A stretch of 64,000 nt of DNA, taken from the NCBI GenBank assembly GCA_013365365.1, contig JABVXU010000021.1, positions 248,001-312,000 on the forward strand, written 5' to 3'. Below the pieces are notes generated by a model. It made no database searches. It was not told where the DNA came from and worked only from the letters and a program-made list of their open reading frames with translations. A program made the position numbers and the translations under genes. The stretch comes from Cruorifilaria tuberocauda. Its lineage: Eukaryota; Nematoda; Chromadorea; Rhabditida; Onchocercidae. Positions 22,152-34,515 of this stretch are shown here, piece by piece. The number at the start of each line of letters is the position of its first letter. Within the stretch, counting starts at the first letter, position 1.

Positions 22152-25100
22152 ATGACAAGTGAAGATGGAGCGAATGTGGATGGAACTGAAAGTGAAAAAA
22201 AACTGTCGAAAAAAGAATTGAACAAATTGGCAAAACAACAGAAGAAATTGGAAAAGAAGACCGAGGTTTAGTATCTGATATCATCTTTTACGTTCTTTTT
22301 CTTGTCAAATGTTATACAAACGTTAAATATATCTTGCTAACAGTGTGGGGAATTCAGCATGCAACTTCACGGGCAGAAGAAAACGAGGAAGAAGATGTCT
22401 CAAAGGATCACTATGGTTCCTACGGAATTATACAGTCTGCTGAGCGAAAAAAATTGGATTTCATTGATGTTAAAGATGTTTTGGGTAATTTAGAAGGACA
22501 GGAGGTAGGTTATGTTATCGACCTTATTCTATACGTAAAATTATCCGCTGTGAGGTTCTTACATTTTATAATTTGTAGCTATATAAACTGAGATTTCGGA
22601 TTATATATGTGAACTTATTCAAAGTTGGCCTTCTCATCAATCTATGAAAATACATGAAACTCGCTGTTCGAGTTAAACCTTTGTTAAAATAAGTTTCAAA
22701 CAGAAGAATAACTTCATCAGTTGGACTAAACCTTTCACCGCGGAATTTCTCATTCGTTGAATTTTGACGCTGTTAGTTGAACTTTGCTGTTATACTAGAA
22801 ACATTTGTTAATCTTAGGATTTTGACTAATGGATTTTCCAGATCTGGATTCGGGGCCGTTTGCATACGACGAGAACAAAGGGGAAAACGTGCTTCATTAT
22901 TATTCGTCAGCGAATGCATTCCATACAGGGAACGTTATTCGTTGGCAAAGAGATTAGCAAACAAATGTTGAAATTTGTTGGAAACATCTCAAAAGTAAAA
23001 TTTGCTTGATCGAATATCTGACGGTTCTTAGATTTCTTGATTTTAAAGTCTTTTTCAAATTTTTTGATTTACAAATCATTTTCAGGAATCAGTTGTTGAT
23101 GTTCGAGGTACTGTGAGAAAAGTCGAACAAGAAATCACCAGTTGCACACAGAGAGAGATCGAATTGCATGTCACACACTTGTTCATTGTTAGCACAGCAG
23201 AACCACGCTTACCTCTGCAGATAGAAGACGCTGCTCGAATTAAAGAAGAAGGCAAAAGTGCGGAAGATTCATCTTTATCTATTGTGAATCTGGACACGCG
23301 CCTAGATAATAGGTACTTTTGAGTCTCGGGATTTTAGAACCAGTTGTAATGTTGATGGAGAAATGATTTTTATGATTTAGTTATTTAACGGTTCTGCTTT
23401 TTTCTGGTTATCTAGACATACATTCCTGACACGCGAGAAAATCTGCTCCAAACATTGTGAAGCATAAATTATAGAGTAGGAGACGTGAAATAAGACTTAA
23501 TGCTGCAAAATTTCTCGTTCGTTGAGTTTTGCTGTCGCAATTGTGATTTATGATGAAAAATAATACACGAATTTGTGCTAAAAGTAGTTTTGCTATTAAG
23601 AGTACTGGATCTCCGTACGCAGACTAATCATGCTATTTTCGTTATACAAGATGGCATCTGTGAATTGTTTCGAAGTACCTTAAAGAAACGTGGTTTTATG
23701 GAAATACATACGCCAAAAATCATATCTGCGGCGAGTGAAGGAGGTGCAAATGTCTTTGAGGTTAGTTATTCCTTCTTTTTACAGTTCTCATACAAATTTC
23801 ATGCATCAAGTTATTTCAACGATTTTCTTTCAGGTTTCCTATTTCAAAGGCTCTGCATACCTTGCTCAGTCACCTCAATTATATAAGCAAATGGCGATCG
23901 CTGCAGATTTTGACAAAGTAAACGGTTTTTACATCCTGACAAAGACGATCATGCTTTCCGTTAATCGTAATTTGTTTGTCACTAATTCAGACGTTGATAT
24001 TGTTTGATATAGTTTCATCATTTTAACTTTTTTACAGGTTTTCACTATTGGGGCCGTTTTTCGTGCGGAAGATAGTAATACTCATCGACATTTGACAGAA
24101 TTTGTTGGTCTTGATATTGAAATGGCTTTCAAATTCCACTACCATGAGGTTGATTTATTCTATGTTGTGAACTATCAAAATATATTTAAGAACAAAAAAG
24201 GAAAATAAGGAAGTTTTCTGTTCAAAATCATGCATAAATTAAACTTCAGGTTCTTGAAACAGTTGGTGCTGTTCTGATCGATATATTCAAAGATTTACAA
24301 GCAAAATTTAAGCATGAAATCGAGACAGTTGGCAAACAATATCCCTGTGAACCATTCAAATTTGTTGAGCCTGCTCTTATACTCAAGTTCGTTACGTTGT
24401 ATTATATAAAGTTATATGTGATATTACTAATCCTGACTTCTTCACATATTGTGGAAATTTGTCTTTGATTTATTACTCTTATGTTTTGATGTTACTGTGG
24501 CTACTTTAAGCTTAATTCTGCTTAAAGTGCAAAAATGGCAAAAAAAGAGTTTTTATGGTGCTAATTTCAGATATCCGGATGCCGTCAAACTGTTACGAGA
24601 GAATGATGTTGAAATAGGAGATGAAGACGATTTAAGTACTCCGGTGGAAAAATTTTTAGGTAGATTGGTAAAGGAAAAATATCAGACTGATTTTTACATA
24701 CTTGACAGATATCCGCTGGCAGTCCGTCCATTTTATACAATGCCAGACGCAAAAGATCCAAAATACTCGAACAGTTACGATATGTTTATGCGAGGTAAGA
24801 TGTAATCTTAATTATGAATCGTTTAGTGTTAGATGATTAATGCATGCTTGCATGCATTAATCATCTAACACTAAACGATAGTCATTACTCGTCACTACTC
24901 GTAACTGCTTTAGTGTCCCATCCTAATTATAGCGAGTTAATCTTGCTGACCTGTCATTTATTTTTAATAATGGGTTTGTTTTAACATATTTGAAATGTAA
25001 CAAATATAAAATTGATTATTTCGTTTTTCTTAGTGGTACCAGCTTAACATGTCCACTTGTATCATTAAGGCGATATAATAAAAGTTTGACTTTCTCCTAT

Positions 25101-25497
25101 ATTAATTGAACTGAGACAGCTAAAGAAATTTGGGATATTGGTAATAATTATTGATTGTAATTCACTTTGTTAAACAATTGCAATTTCAGGTGAAGAGATA
25201 CTATCTGGCGCTCAGCGAATTCACGATGCTTCTTTATTAACTGAAAGAGCTAAACATCACCAAATTGACTTGGAAAAAATTCGAGCTTATATCGACTCAT
25301 TCAAGTATGGCTGCCCACCACACGCTGGAGGTGGCATTGGTATGTGATTCGCTTCCAGGTTTACTCATTCCGTTTCTGAACACCTAAACTTTATTTCCAT
25401 TTCAGGATTGGAGCGTGTAACTATGCTGTTTCTTGGGCTTGGAAATGTACGTTTAGCATCTCTTTTCCCACGTGATCCGAAAAGAATTACACCGTAA
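22152..25497 (+). CDS. DARS1: Aspartyl-tRNA synthetase, cytosolic
   Basis: Class IIb synthetase that charges tRNA-Asp. Eleven exons in frame: 22152-22265, 22358-22504, 22842-22994, 23086-23312, 23601-23760, 23834-23917, 24038-24148, 24250-24386, 24571-24794, 25190-25339, 25406-25497, giving 532 residues, close to the nematode form. A lysine-rich N-terminal helix (residues 15-37) is typical of eukaryotic cytosolic AspRS. The anticodon-binding OB fold follows ([17 protein letters not shown]), then the catalytic core: [12 protein letters not shown] with motif 1, [12 protein letters not shown] as motif 2 near residue 303, and [12 protein letters not shown] as motif 3 near residue 500. The C-terminus [11 protein letters not shown] is family-typical. 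A GTTTCAG acceptor ends 14 bases before the ATG. Intron 9 contains a 30-bp-arm inverted repeat. Confidence 0.96.
24818..24879. repeat. Perfect 30-bp inverted repeat with 2-base loop, in DARS intron 9
   Basis: Arms at 24818-24847 and 24850-24879 are exact reverse complements over all 30 positions, separated by TT. It starts 24 bases after the 5' splice site. Symmetry stops sharply at both ends. Confidence 0.97.
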
Positions 25498-27093
25498 AAA
25501 AGTTGTTCCCTTTCATATTTATTGCTTTTCTACATGTGCGTATTTTTCCTAATTTTCTGTTGTTATTATCAGTAGCTTTTTTTGTTAATATTGATTCACA
25601 ATGTCATACTATTCAAGAATATGCTGTATTCTAAAAATTATTACGATTCAAAGCATTTTACTCATGAATAGAAAAATTCATTTTAAAAGAAAAAACGGGA
25701 AAATGCGATTGTTTTCTTTATTTATCGATTTATTGGGAATTACAAGATTTTGATTTTTTTTATTCTGTTATATCCTTTGTGATGGTCAATTTTCTGCCAA
25801 AAGTTAGGCTTTTGAAGAGTAAATTAAAGTTACATCATGTAATTTACAAATTTCGATTCTTTGCTACTCACCTTAACCTATTAGTTTTATTGCAAAAAAC
25901 ACAAGAACAATCATGGCGTTGTTGCGATATTTTTTGTTTTAGATTGACACCGTTGAGTAATGACACAAAATGAAGTGAAGGTTGAGCCTGTTGGATGTGG
26001 CACAATCATAACCAAATAAGAAATTTAGAAGTAATTGGAACAAGGGGGTATTAACTTATAATCGTTATTCTCAACAAGCGGATTCCCATACGCAGTCTTC
26101 AAAATGCCTCTTATGAAAACTTTCAAATTATTTTTCTGTTGTCTTATATTGTCGTAATTGTCTTATAACATCAGGAAGAATAAACTTTTCCATCGAATAA
26201 TAACATCTGAACCACTCTCAACTGTGCCAAAGTTCTCCCAAAACCAAAACATTCACAACATGATCCATTAAAAGTCTGCCGTTATAAATTCTCTTGGGTA
26301 ATTTTGTAAAGAAGAGGTTGCTTTAATTAGCGAACTGGCTGATATAATCAGAAAGTATCTTCGAGGAGTTTGCATTTCACATGACTTTCCCGTAAGATAT
26401 TATCAATTAGCCTTATCTAATTTAATATTATATTAATATTATGAGATCCAACCTTCTTCACTCATTCAAAGACCAGTAAAGTTTATGAATTATATAAATA
26501 CGACAAAATGTGATTTGTGAATATACCTTATCTGTCAAATCAATGTGTAAAGAACGATGTGATCAACTCTACTCTTCGTAATTTCTGATAATTCTTTGAA
26601 ATTGTTGGGAATAAAACTATCCTTGAAATACAAAATCTTTACTATTATATTTCTATAAACTATTATATTTCTTTCACAAAAGTATTCGGCTACGCCAAAA
26701 TGAAGCTCTCACTTATAACAAGTTAAAAAAACCGTTCACAATAATTGTCAATCATATCACATTTTCCAATTATGGTGACTATCCAAAACCATATAAAGGA
26801 TGATTAGCAGCAAATGGTTGTTGATCAGAGGTGATAATCAGCAGTACCAGTAGTCTGAACCATCATAGTAATCTGATTTCCATTCACTTACAGAAATATC
26901 AGTTCATTTAGAAATATTTCCACTTGAAAAAAAACAAAATGAAAAATTGATCGATTATTGCTGTTGAATTCATAGCTTTATCATTTATTCTTTCACAAAA
27001 AACTTTTTGATGTTGATTTAGTGATTATTTTATATTTTATACATTTGAGAAATCCAAAATTCAAAATCCTTTATAAAAATCTTTTATAATTTG
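25498..27093. other. Convergent intergenic region
   Basis: Lies between the 3' ends of DARS (+) and the bHLH gene (-). AT-rich, with no coding signal recognised; it should hold both 3' UTRs. Confidence 0.55.
26984..26989 (-). promoter_or_regulatory. AATAAA poly(A) signal, bHLH gene
   Basis: On the minus strand, about 105 bases after the bHLH stop codon. Confidence 0.45.
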
Positions 27094-28743
27094 TTAATTT
27101 AATAGAGAATGATCAGTCAGCCAGTACTGCTTCTTGTTACACTGAGCAGCACCGCAGATGTTTTGACGTACGGCACGTTGATGCACTTCTCTCTTCATCA
27201 CATCATCCTTACTTGATAGTTCATCGTCATGTTTAGGACGAGTTGGGACTGAAAAAAATTGAAAAAAATGAAGAAATCAAGGAATCATAAAATTCAAAAA
27301 ACTCCAAATAACGGTCAGTTACTTTACCATTCAAGGGGTTCCCTGAATAGCTGTTTGGCGCATTAAGCTTCGGAAAATCTGTACTTCCCTGCAAAGTTAA
27401 GCAAATGTAACTTGTATTGCAATTTACTTAAAATAGGATTGATCAATAATTGAGTTTGACAGCATGAAACTTATTCTGCAATAATTATTTTGGCTTTTTC
27501 ACAAGAGGCGTTCCTAACGGAAAAAATTTTTAATATAAATATGTTGAGATTAACAATTAAAGCGTTTTTGTATTGCAGAAATGAACAGTATAAAAATTAG
27601 ATCGCCTGAAATATTCTCAATCAAATGACTCGTTCTTTATTTAGTTTTGTCTGCCTATCTCATTTCTTTTTATCGTTGAATTCAAAAGAGATTTTATTCA
27701 GCTGACTTCATTTATGAAATTACAAGATATTCTTTGTTCATTTAGACCTTTGAGTTAAGAGCGAATTATAAATATAGCAATCATTGAGCATCGCGATCAT
27801 TTATGTTATCGATGGTGATATCATTACTAGTCTTTACAATAACCAGAAACAGATTATGGTAAATTCAACCTAGCGATCTATTCTAATTACGATTTTCTCT
27901 AATTAGCATCCTGATAAATAAATTCTTTAATAAAATTTCATTCACAAATCTTCAATGTGCTATAAATCTCAAACTTTCACAACATTTTGCATTTTATGAT
28001 AAAAAAGGAAAGTAAATTTATAATTTTGTTTTTAAACTGAAAATAAATAGCAAAAACAACGATACGTAAAGCAAATCAGTTAATGCAGCAATATAACTGA
28101 TGGCGGCCCTCAGAATTTTCAATTTCGATACTCGTTTTGCATTCGATCGTATTGCTGGCAGATGAAATTTCAACGCAGCAAAAGCCTAAAATGAAACGTT
28201 TGCTAAAAAATTTAATTTGACTTGATTGCAATAAATTCTTTTGCTAAAATTCTTATTAAGGTACGCGTTAATTTTATTTATGTTTTCCTTTACTGCGTAA
28301 CTGTCAGTTGCGCATGGAGGAAAGAAGCATCTGAAGTATCCTCACATCTCACAACATACGAAATTATTCTTTGAAAGATAACCGACGATATGCATGCAAT
28401 GCATTCACAATGTGAACAAGAATCCAATAGCCTCACTGGTCAGAATCAAATATTATTGTAAATGAGTGAATCTTTCGCTTTTTAACATATAGAAAAAAGC
28501 ATAAAAATTTTTCCTTAGGATGAAATTCAAATGAAAAAAATCAGAGTGTGAAAAAAAGCTGTAAACTTCAACCTGTATAATCCTGAACCCAAAAAAAGTT
28601 TTGTGTTGTACCTGATTAACAGCATGAACTCGTGTTCGTTCTCGCGCGTTTCTTTTTGCGACCATAAATGGTGGACGTTCCCAAGCGCGCTTTATTACTT
28701 TTCGTGATCCTTTTTCAAATTGTAGTGTCGTCGTAATATGCAT
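27094..28743 (-). CDS. bHLH transcription factor, 155 residues, divergent
   Basis: Four exons on the minus strand join in frame: 28743-28612, 28185-28066, 27388-27328, 27248-27094. The basic region (MVAKRNARERTRVHAVNQ, residues 27-44) carries the Asn, Glu and Arg residues used for E-box contact. Exon 2 supplies helix 1 (AFAALKFHLPAI), a loop, and helix 2 (KRVSKLKILRAAISYIAALT). The basic region and helix 1 are split exactly by intron 1. The C-terminal part is charged, with two cysteines (NICGAAQC), and ends DHSLLN. The class is tissue-specific bHLH with an Asc/Twist-like core, but I could not assign an orthologue. The ATG lies 23 bases after a GGTTTGCAG acceptor; a longer frame upstream starts in what looks like intron or outron. 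Confidence 0.82.
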
Positions 28744-28767
28744 TTGAAGCAAACACGAATTCAAAAC

Positions 28768-29750
28768 TGCAAACCATAAGATGAAGTAGAAATGAGAGTA
28801 GTGCATTCTAATCATAAATTTATCACTTCAAAATTTTTTTATTAAAACAAACAAATAAAATTGCCAGAATATGAATTCTGAATATCAGTTAAATCAATCC
28901 CTTTTTTCATAATTAGGATAACAATATTTGAACAAAAAAATTTTTGCCTTTTCTGTTTTGTGAATTTGCAATCAATAAATTTCAAGAACAACCGTCTTGA
29001 AACCATCCCCAATTTCCGTATATTCCACAGTTCAGTTGTTGGAGTTCAAGAAAAAAATATTCCTTACTCAGAGAGAAATTCTTAAATAAGTAGTAGATGA
29101 CAATAAGTAATGCTATGCATTGAAGTAACATATTCACCTCTGTTGATTAAGCAGGTGTGCTAATAGAATTCTTAATGTCTGCTTAAATAATTGATGAATT
29201 GCAGTCTTTCTTCTGTTTTTATTCTGAATCGATTAGATTTCCCTTGAGCATACGTCACTACGTCAATTTTTAGGTTGTAAGCTGTAATTATATAAGATGA
29301 TGAGTTAATTCAAAAGAAAAAAGTAAGTGATGCGCTTCAGGTATATAAATGTTTGATGATAATAATCAGAGTGACAAAGTCAATCTGCTCAAGTTCTTCA
29401 AAAATGTTTGACACGCTATGGCTTTCCAATCAGACTGGAAACTTCAAATTTTATCAATTCATCAAATTCGAAAAGTTATAGATTCTCAATGATCATTATT
29501 GATCTCTCTGAGTATATAACGTCATCTCTTTCCCGATATCAACTATTAATAGGAATATTTTATCTATCGATGGTCGTAGTCCATAAAAAGGCGGTAATTA
29601 TAGGCAATCGCAAATGACGAAAGAGTGAAATGAGTTTCTTAAATTCTTTTGGTGATTAAAAAAATGAATGGAATTTTGATAATGGAAATGATTGGATTTA
29701 ACTCTTAATATTTTCAAGTAATTCGATGCTTTACAGATTTTTGTTAATAG
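28768..29750. other. Divergent intergenic region
   Basis: Sits between the 5' ends of the bHLH gene (-) and the ankyrin/SAM gene (+), so it should contain both promoters and outrons. No coding signal recognised. A TTTTTGTTAATAG acceptor ends it. Confidence 0.5.
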
Positions 29751-29754
29751 GCGA

Positions 29755-32700
29755 ATGGATGTGATAGAAGTAGAAGGAACGAATGAGTGGGAAAGAATAG
29801 AAGCATTTTTGGTTGCTGCATATAACGCTGATTATCAAACGATCAGTAATAATTTAGCTTATGGTTTATCAGCAGACGTTATGGATGATGACCATATTAC
29901 AGCTTTACAAATTGCTTCTGCACAAGGTAATTTACCCATGGTGAGTTTATTCGAATTAAAATTGAAATGTATTTGTATTAAACATATTTGACCGTTTAAA
30001 TTTAAAATCATGTAAATTTAGATTGCATAGCATTTGAATACAATTAGATCATTAAACAAAGTTTCTGTTACTTCAATATCGACCACATTCTTATAAAAAT
30101 TAGTCATCATATCAATCTTTTGGTATCCTTTCACACCATTTATACATTTCATGCATAATTTTATTCAAATTAACAATTTCTCCTGATTTCACAAAAACGC
30201 TGAATCAATTTTTCCAATAATTTAGAAAATTATCAAGTTTTTATAAAATGCAGCAAATATCATTGTTCAATATATCCAGTTTACAGATGCGAATGCTGTT
30301 AAATTGCGGTGCATCGGTTGATAAATGTAATCATTGTGGATATACTCCTTTACTTCATGCTGCTCGAAACGGAAAAGCTGAAGCAATTGAATTGCTGATC
30401 CGGCACGGTGCTAATCCATTCAGAACAACGTAAAAAGTTATTCCTGCTCTCATCAGCGTTTTCCATGCATAATTAGCCTGTTTTACCGTTTGCAAATATA
30501 ATCTGTTTTGTGCGAATTCTATTAACTTATGCATGTTGAAATCTCATAAAGAGCTTTATCCTAGCCAATTCGCTGCACTCGTTTAGAGAAATCGTTTTTC
30601 TTTTCATGCAAACTCTTAAATTTTAAATCAAATTCAACATTACGTTTAAGATTTTATGGTACTACAGCTTTGTCATTAGCAACTGCTGGTGGCCATTTAA
30701 ACGTGATGGTAATGTTACGTGAGTATGCTAGTCAAACACGACGACGCGCTCCAACACCTTTAATAGCTGCAATCGCTACAAAACAATATGAAATAGTTAT
30801 CCATCTCCAGTTTGTCGGGTTCCTTGTAACATACAGTATAATTTTTTAGGACTTTTTGTGAACTGAAAATTAAATTTTGATTGAAAAATCTTTTATTTAT
30901 TCCCTTTCAATCTTTCATGTCTCATCTCCATTTCCATCACTGCGTTACTTTATTTCTTCATGAATTTTTGATTTTTTTCAACAAAGTTTGAAAATTTTTC
31001 CTTGCAGCTTCATACAACATCCATGTCGTGATATTTTCTATGAGCTTGATGCTTTTCATGTGGCTGAACAGTTGATGGATCTGAAAATGATAGTACTTTT
31101 GCGCGATCTTGATTTACAATTGCCGAACCAATCAGCAACGTATTATCTTGCTACGAGGACATCCGTTAATCAAAAATCACGTAAATATCGCTTCACATGT
31201 GCTATACATACAATCATATTTTCTGCATGAAATGCACACCCTTTATAAGAAATAATCTTCAGAGATGGTTAGGATACCACGGAAAATCGTAGATATTCGA
31301 TGTCTGATTCGTGATCATCAGGTAGCACTTGTAGATCGGATTATGGATTTAAATAATTTCAGTGGGCTGCCTGCAGGTACCACACCACCAATGTTTGCTG
31401 CTGTTGTCGGTAATGTTTCAATGGTAAGTCGGAACAAATTTTTTCGTAAACTTCTTAATTTTTCTTGAAAGGATGAGAAAAATATAGGATCTAAAGAAGA
31501 ATTTAACAAGATTCGAATTGCGAAAAAAATGAAAGATATTGCTATTCAATCAGATTTTCAAATTTAGATGGAAATATTACTGCAGCATAATTGTGACATA
31601 AACGCAACTTTTTACGGTTTTGCACCAATTATGATTGCTATTGTGTGTGGGTTTGTTTTCGCATGTCTACTCAGTGTTAGTTAAATTTTTGCTTTTAATT
31701 CAAATTTCGCAAAGAAATCGTCATTCTTGATTTACTTATTGGTGTAAAAATGTTTGAAATTTCATCAAGAAAAAAGATTGCAGCAACGATGCATTGACAC
31801 AATATCTAATCAAGAAAGGTGCCTGTCAAAATACAAACGGTTGTCGATTTTCACTTTTTGAATTAGCATCTAATTCCGGTAATTTTCGAAAATCTTTCAA
31901 TATACTTGAAAACAGAACATTATTTCATTTTAACTGACTGTTCACCTAACTTAAAATTTTCTCGTATCCAAACAAAAATCGGCTACTTCTTACTAATATT
32001 TTGCATCATATAAATGATGCGCAGATTCGATTTATATCGGCTTTATGCCGAATAATTTTTATCACCGCTATTATCATCGGTGATAATGCTTTAATAACCT
32101 TATCTATTACTTACCGTTGTAAGAGAGATTCTCACAAATGCTGTATCATTTTATTTAATGCTTCAGAAGGCATTTCATCAACAACTATTCAAATGCTATT
32201 GGCAGGACCAGGAAATAAAATGCGTCTTATTGAAAGGATGTCAACAATATTGAAAAAGATTTCAGGACGGCATGTAATTAGCCAAGTATAATTATCTCTT
32301 TACTTTTTTCCTGATCTTACTTCTAGATCAAGAAGCGATATGAATGACTCTTATCATTGATTTTTGCATTTCAATACATTAATTTATTCCTTTTTATTCA
32401 CAAAATTTAAAATTAATTTGAAAACAAAAGTTCGGATCCATTTTTGAATTGAATCACTACGCGATTTTTTATATGATAACTGGAAATGAACAAATATATC
32501 ATAAACAACTCGTTTCAGTTGATATGTCATCATCCAGTTAAATTATGTGAGCAGTTAAGCTTTCTGCAGAAAGTTCTTCAAAATATGGGCCCAAAATCAA
32601 GTTGGGTGCCGCAAGAATTATTCAATGCTCTCGCTTGGCCAGATGGTCCCTGTGCTTGTTATGAAACTATCGATAAGCCACAAAATCCTATAATTACTCC

Positions 32701-34161
32701 CATTTCACCTTCGGTATGCATGGAAACTTCAAATTAATTAGAGTAATTGAAAGATTCATTCTTTGCCCATACATCAATGAGTAATGAAAGTTTATTTAGT
32801 ACTTCGAAGTAGAAAACCTAAACAAGCTAACACATTGATAAAAACACTAAAAATGTCAAATCGATGAATAGAAAATCTTTTTCGAATTCTTAAAATCCAT
32901 ATAATATTTGCAGGAAGAAAGAATTATGGTTGATATTGATAAAGAAGAGCAATATCGGTGTTTATTAAGTGATTGCTTAAGTAAACGGATTGGAAAAGTA
33001 GGCACATGCTTCATTATTTCTAAATTATTTAATTGGCCTTTTTCATATATTTTTTTAGCATAATTCTTCTATTCGATCTTCAAATTTTGAACCACCTCCA
33101 TCACTGATAAACACCAATTATATGCGGCAGCAACAGTGTAGTAGCATCTCGAGACTTCAATCTATTCTATTCCATTTTGGTTCCGGATCACCAAAGAAGT
33201 AACAATTAACTTAGATTTTCAGAAAGAATTGTTAGCATCAGTCAAGAGAAAATCGCAGCATTACAAGACTTTTTTTCTCAGTTTTAAGATTTTTTGTCAT
33301 GATTTAAAAGAACGAGAAAAAAGAGTTTCAACTGTATCATTTTAAAATATTAGCTGTTTAACAACTTCGTCGAACAGTACAAATCTGTCAACGATGTTGA
33401 GTTCGAATGGTTGGCAGGATAGTGAAATTCCAATGATTGAAAATATCACAGAGTTATGTTCGACTTACATATATCAGAGTTAGTCATTTCTTCTTTTGAT
33501 TAAGTTGTAATTTTTTCCTAACTAATAAACGTTGTCGTATAATATCAAACGCCATGATGAATTTATCGTAACCCTGAATATTATTGATATGAAATATTCA
33601 AATGTGAGATCAAATTCATTGTTCAAAATTTTAATTTATGTTTTAAGTGATTTTGATAAGTTGAAGACAAATGCTATTTTAACCTGATTTTTTCCATTTA
33701 ACCAGAAGGAATGAATGTTTGGTGATGCAAAATTCAAATTTATACTTGATAGGTTTAATTATAAAAAATTTAATTGAACAGGAGAGAAAAACAGTCTAAC
33801 ATATTTCTGAAGTCCAAGTTTGAGTCAAATTTTCAACCTTCAAATTCGAGCCAATGCTTCATTTTTGATTGAGACTGTAGTGTAAAATTGATATAAGACT
33901 TCTAAGAGATGAAAATTTACATATGAAATATTCTAATTAACTATCATTTAGTTGAATTAATTTCCAGAGAAGTATTGGGAACTTCTGAATAGAAGATGCT
34001 CTCCAGATATGTGCCGGAAATTAGAAGAACAGGAAGTGGACTATGAAACTTTCTTAATGCTCAGCAAAGCTGAATTCATCTCATTTGGTATCAATCGTTC
34101 TGATGCCTGTGTTCTTATTAGCATTCAGAAGATGTTGAAAGAAGAATTAAGTAAAGTCTGA
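29755..34161 (+). CDS. Ankyrin-repeat and SAM-domain protein (ANKS3/ANKS6-like)
   Basis: Thirteen exons keep frame: 29755-29940, 30287-30429, 30651-30809, 31008-31180, 31263-31423, 31568-31650, 31784-31878, 32167-32285, 32519-32713, 32914-32997, 33059-33198, 33354-33478, 33968-34161, giving 618 residues. Ankyrin repeats are visible as ITALQIASAQGNLPM, GYTPLLHAARNGKAEAIELL, TTALSLATAGGHLNVMVML, TTPPMFAAVVGNVSM and MEILLQHNCDINATFYGFA; some are degenerate. A Ser/Asn-rich linker leads to a C-terminal SAM domain (about 556-616: LNRRCSPDMCRKLEEQEVDY ... LSKAEFISFGI). This order and length fit the ANKS3/ANKS6 scaffold class linked to ciliary complexes in vertebrates. Function here is inferred. Exon ends inside the repeat region are the least certain part. 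Start set 4 bases after a TTAATAG acceptor. Confidence 0.8.
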
Positions 34162-34239
34162 TTATTTAATTCGACAATTAGAAAAGAATTAGTTTAGTTT
34201 TGGTTTTCTTTGCAATAATCAATCACTTCTTATGAACAA

Positions 34240-34515
34240 TCTTTCCTCTGAATCCTTATTCTCCTCCATAATTTTACGAGCTGATGGAGCATCTTTTTTA
34301 GCGGTAATTTCACTTTTATCTTCTATTACTTCCATTATTAAAAGCTTAGCTAATAATTGGCCTGGATTTATTATACGTCTTCTTTTAAAAAAATCCAACT
34401 ATTATCCCCTGAAGCTTCTGCAGTTAACTCAAGCACTGCTTTGTCAGTCTCAACTTCAAAAATCAAGTCATCTATCTTTACTGCTTCGCTAATATTCCTC
34501 TTTATTTTAACCATA
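34240..34515 (-). pseudogene. sucB: Decayed bacterial-type sucB (E2, lipoyl domain) fragment, probable Wolbachia transfer
   Basis: The minus strand encodes, in two frames, a lipoyl-domain segment (ISEAVKIDDLIFEVETDK then AVLELTAEASG, with the lipoyl-lysine ETDKA at about 34440) and, after a frameshift near 34370-34390, INPGQLLAKL, EDKSEITAKKDAPSARKIM and EEN. The second part is the start of a peripheral subunit-binding domain. Animal 2-oxoglutarate E2 lacks that domain, while alphaproteobacterial SucB has it, and the wording is close to what I recall of Rickettsiales proteins. No ATG, intron or complete frame remains. A mitochondrial E2 pseudogene of the nematode is the alternative. The plus-strand open frames here are its antisense shadow. 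Confidence 0.7.
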
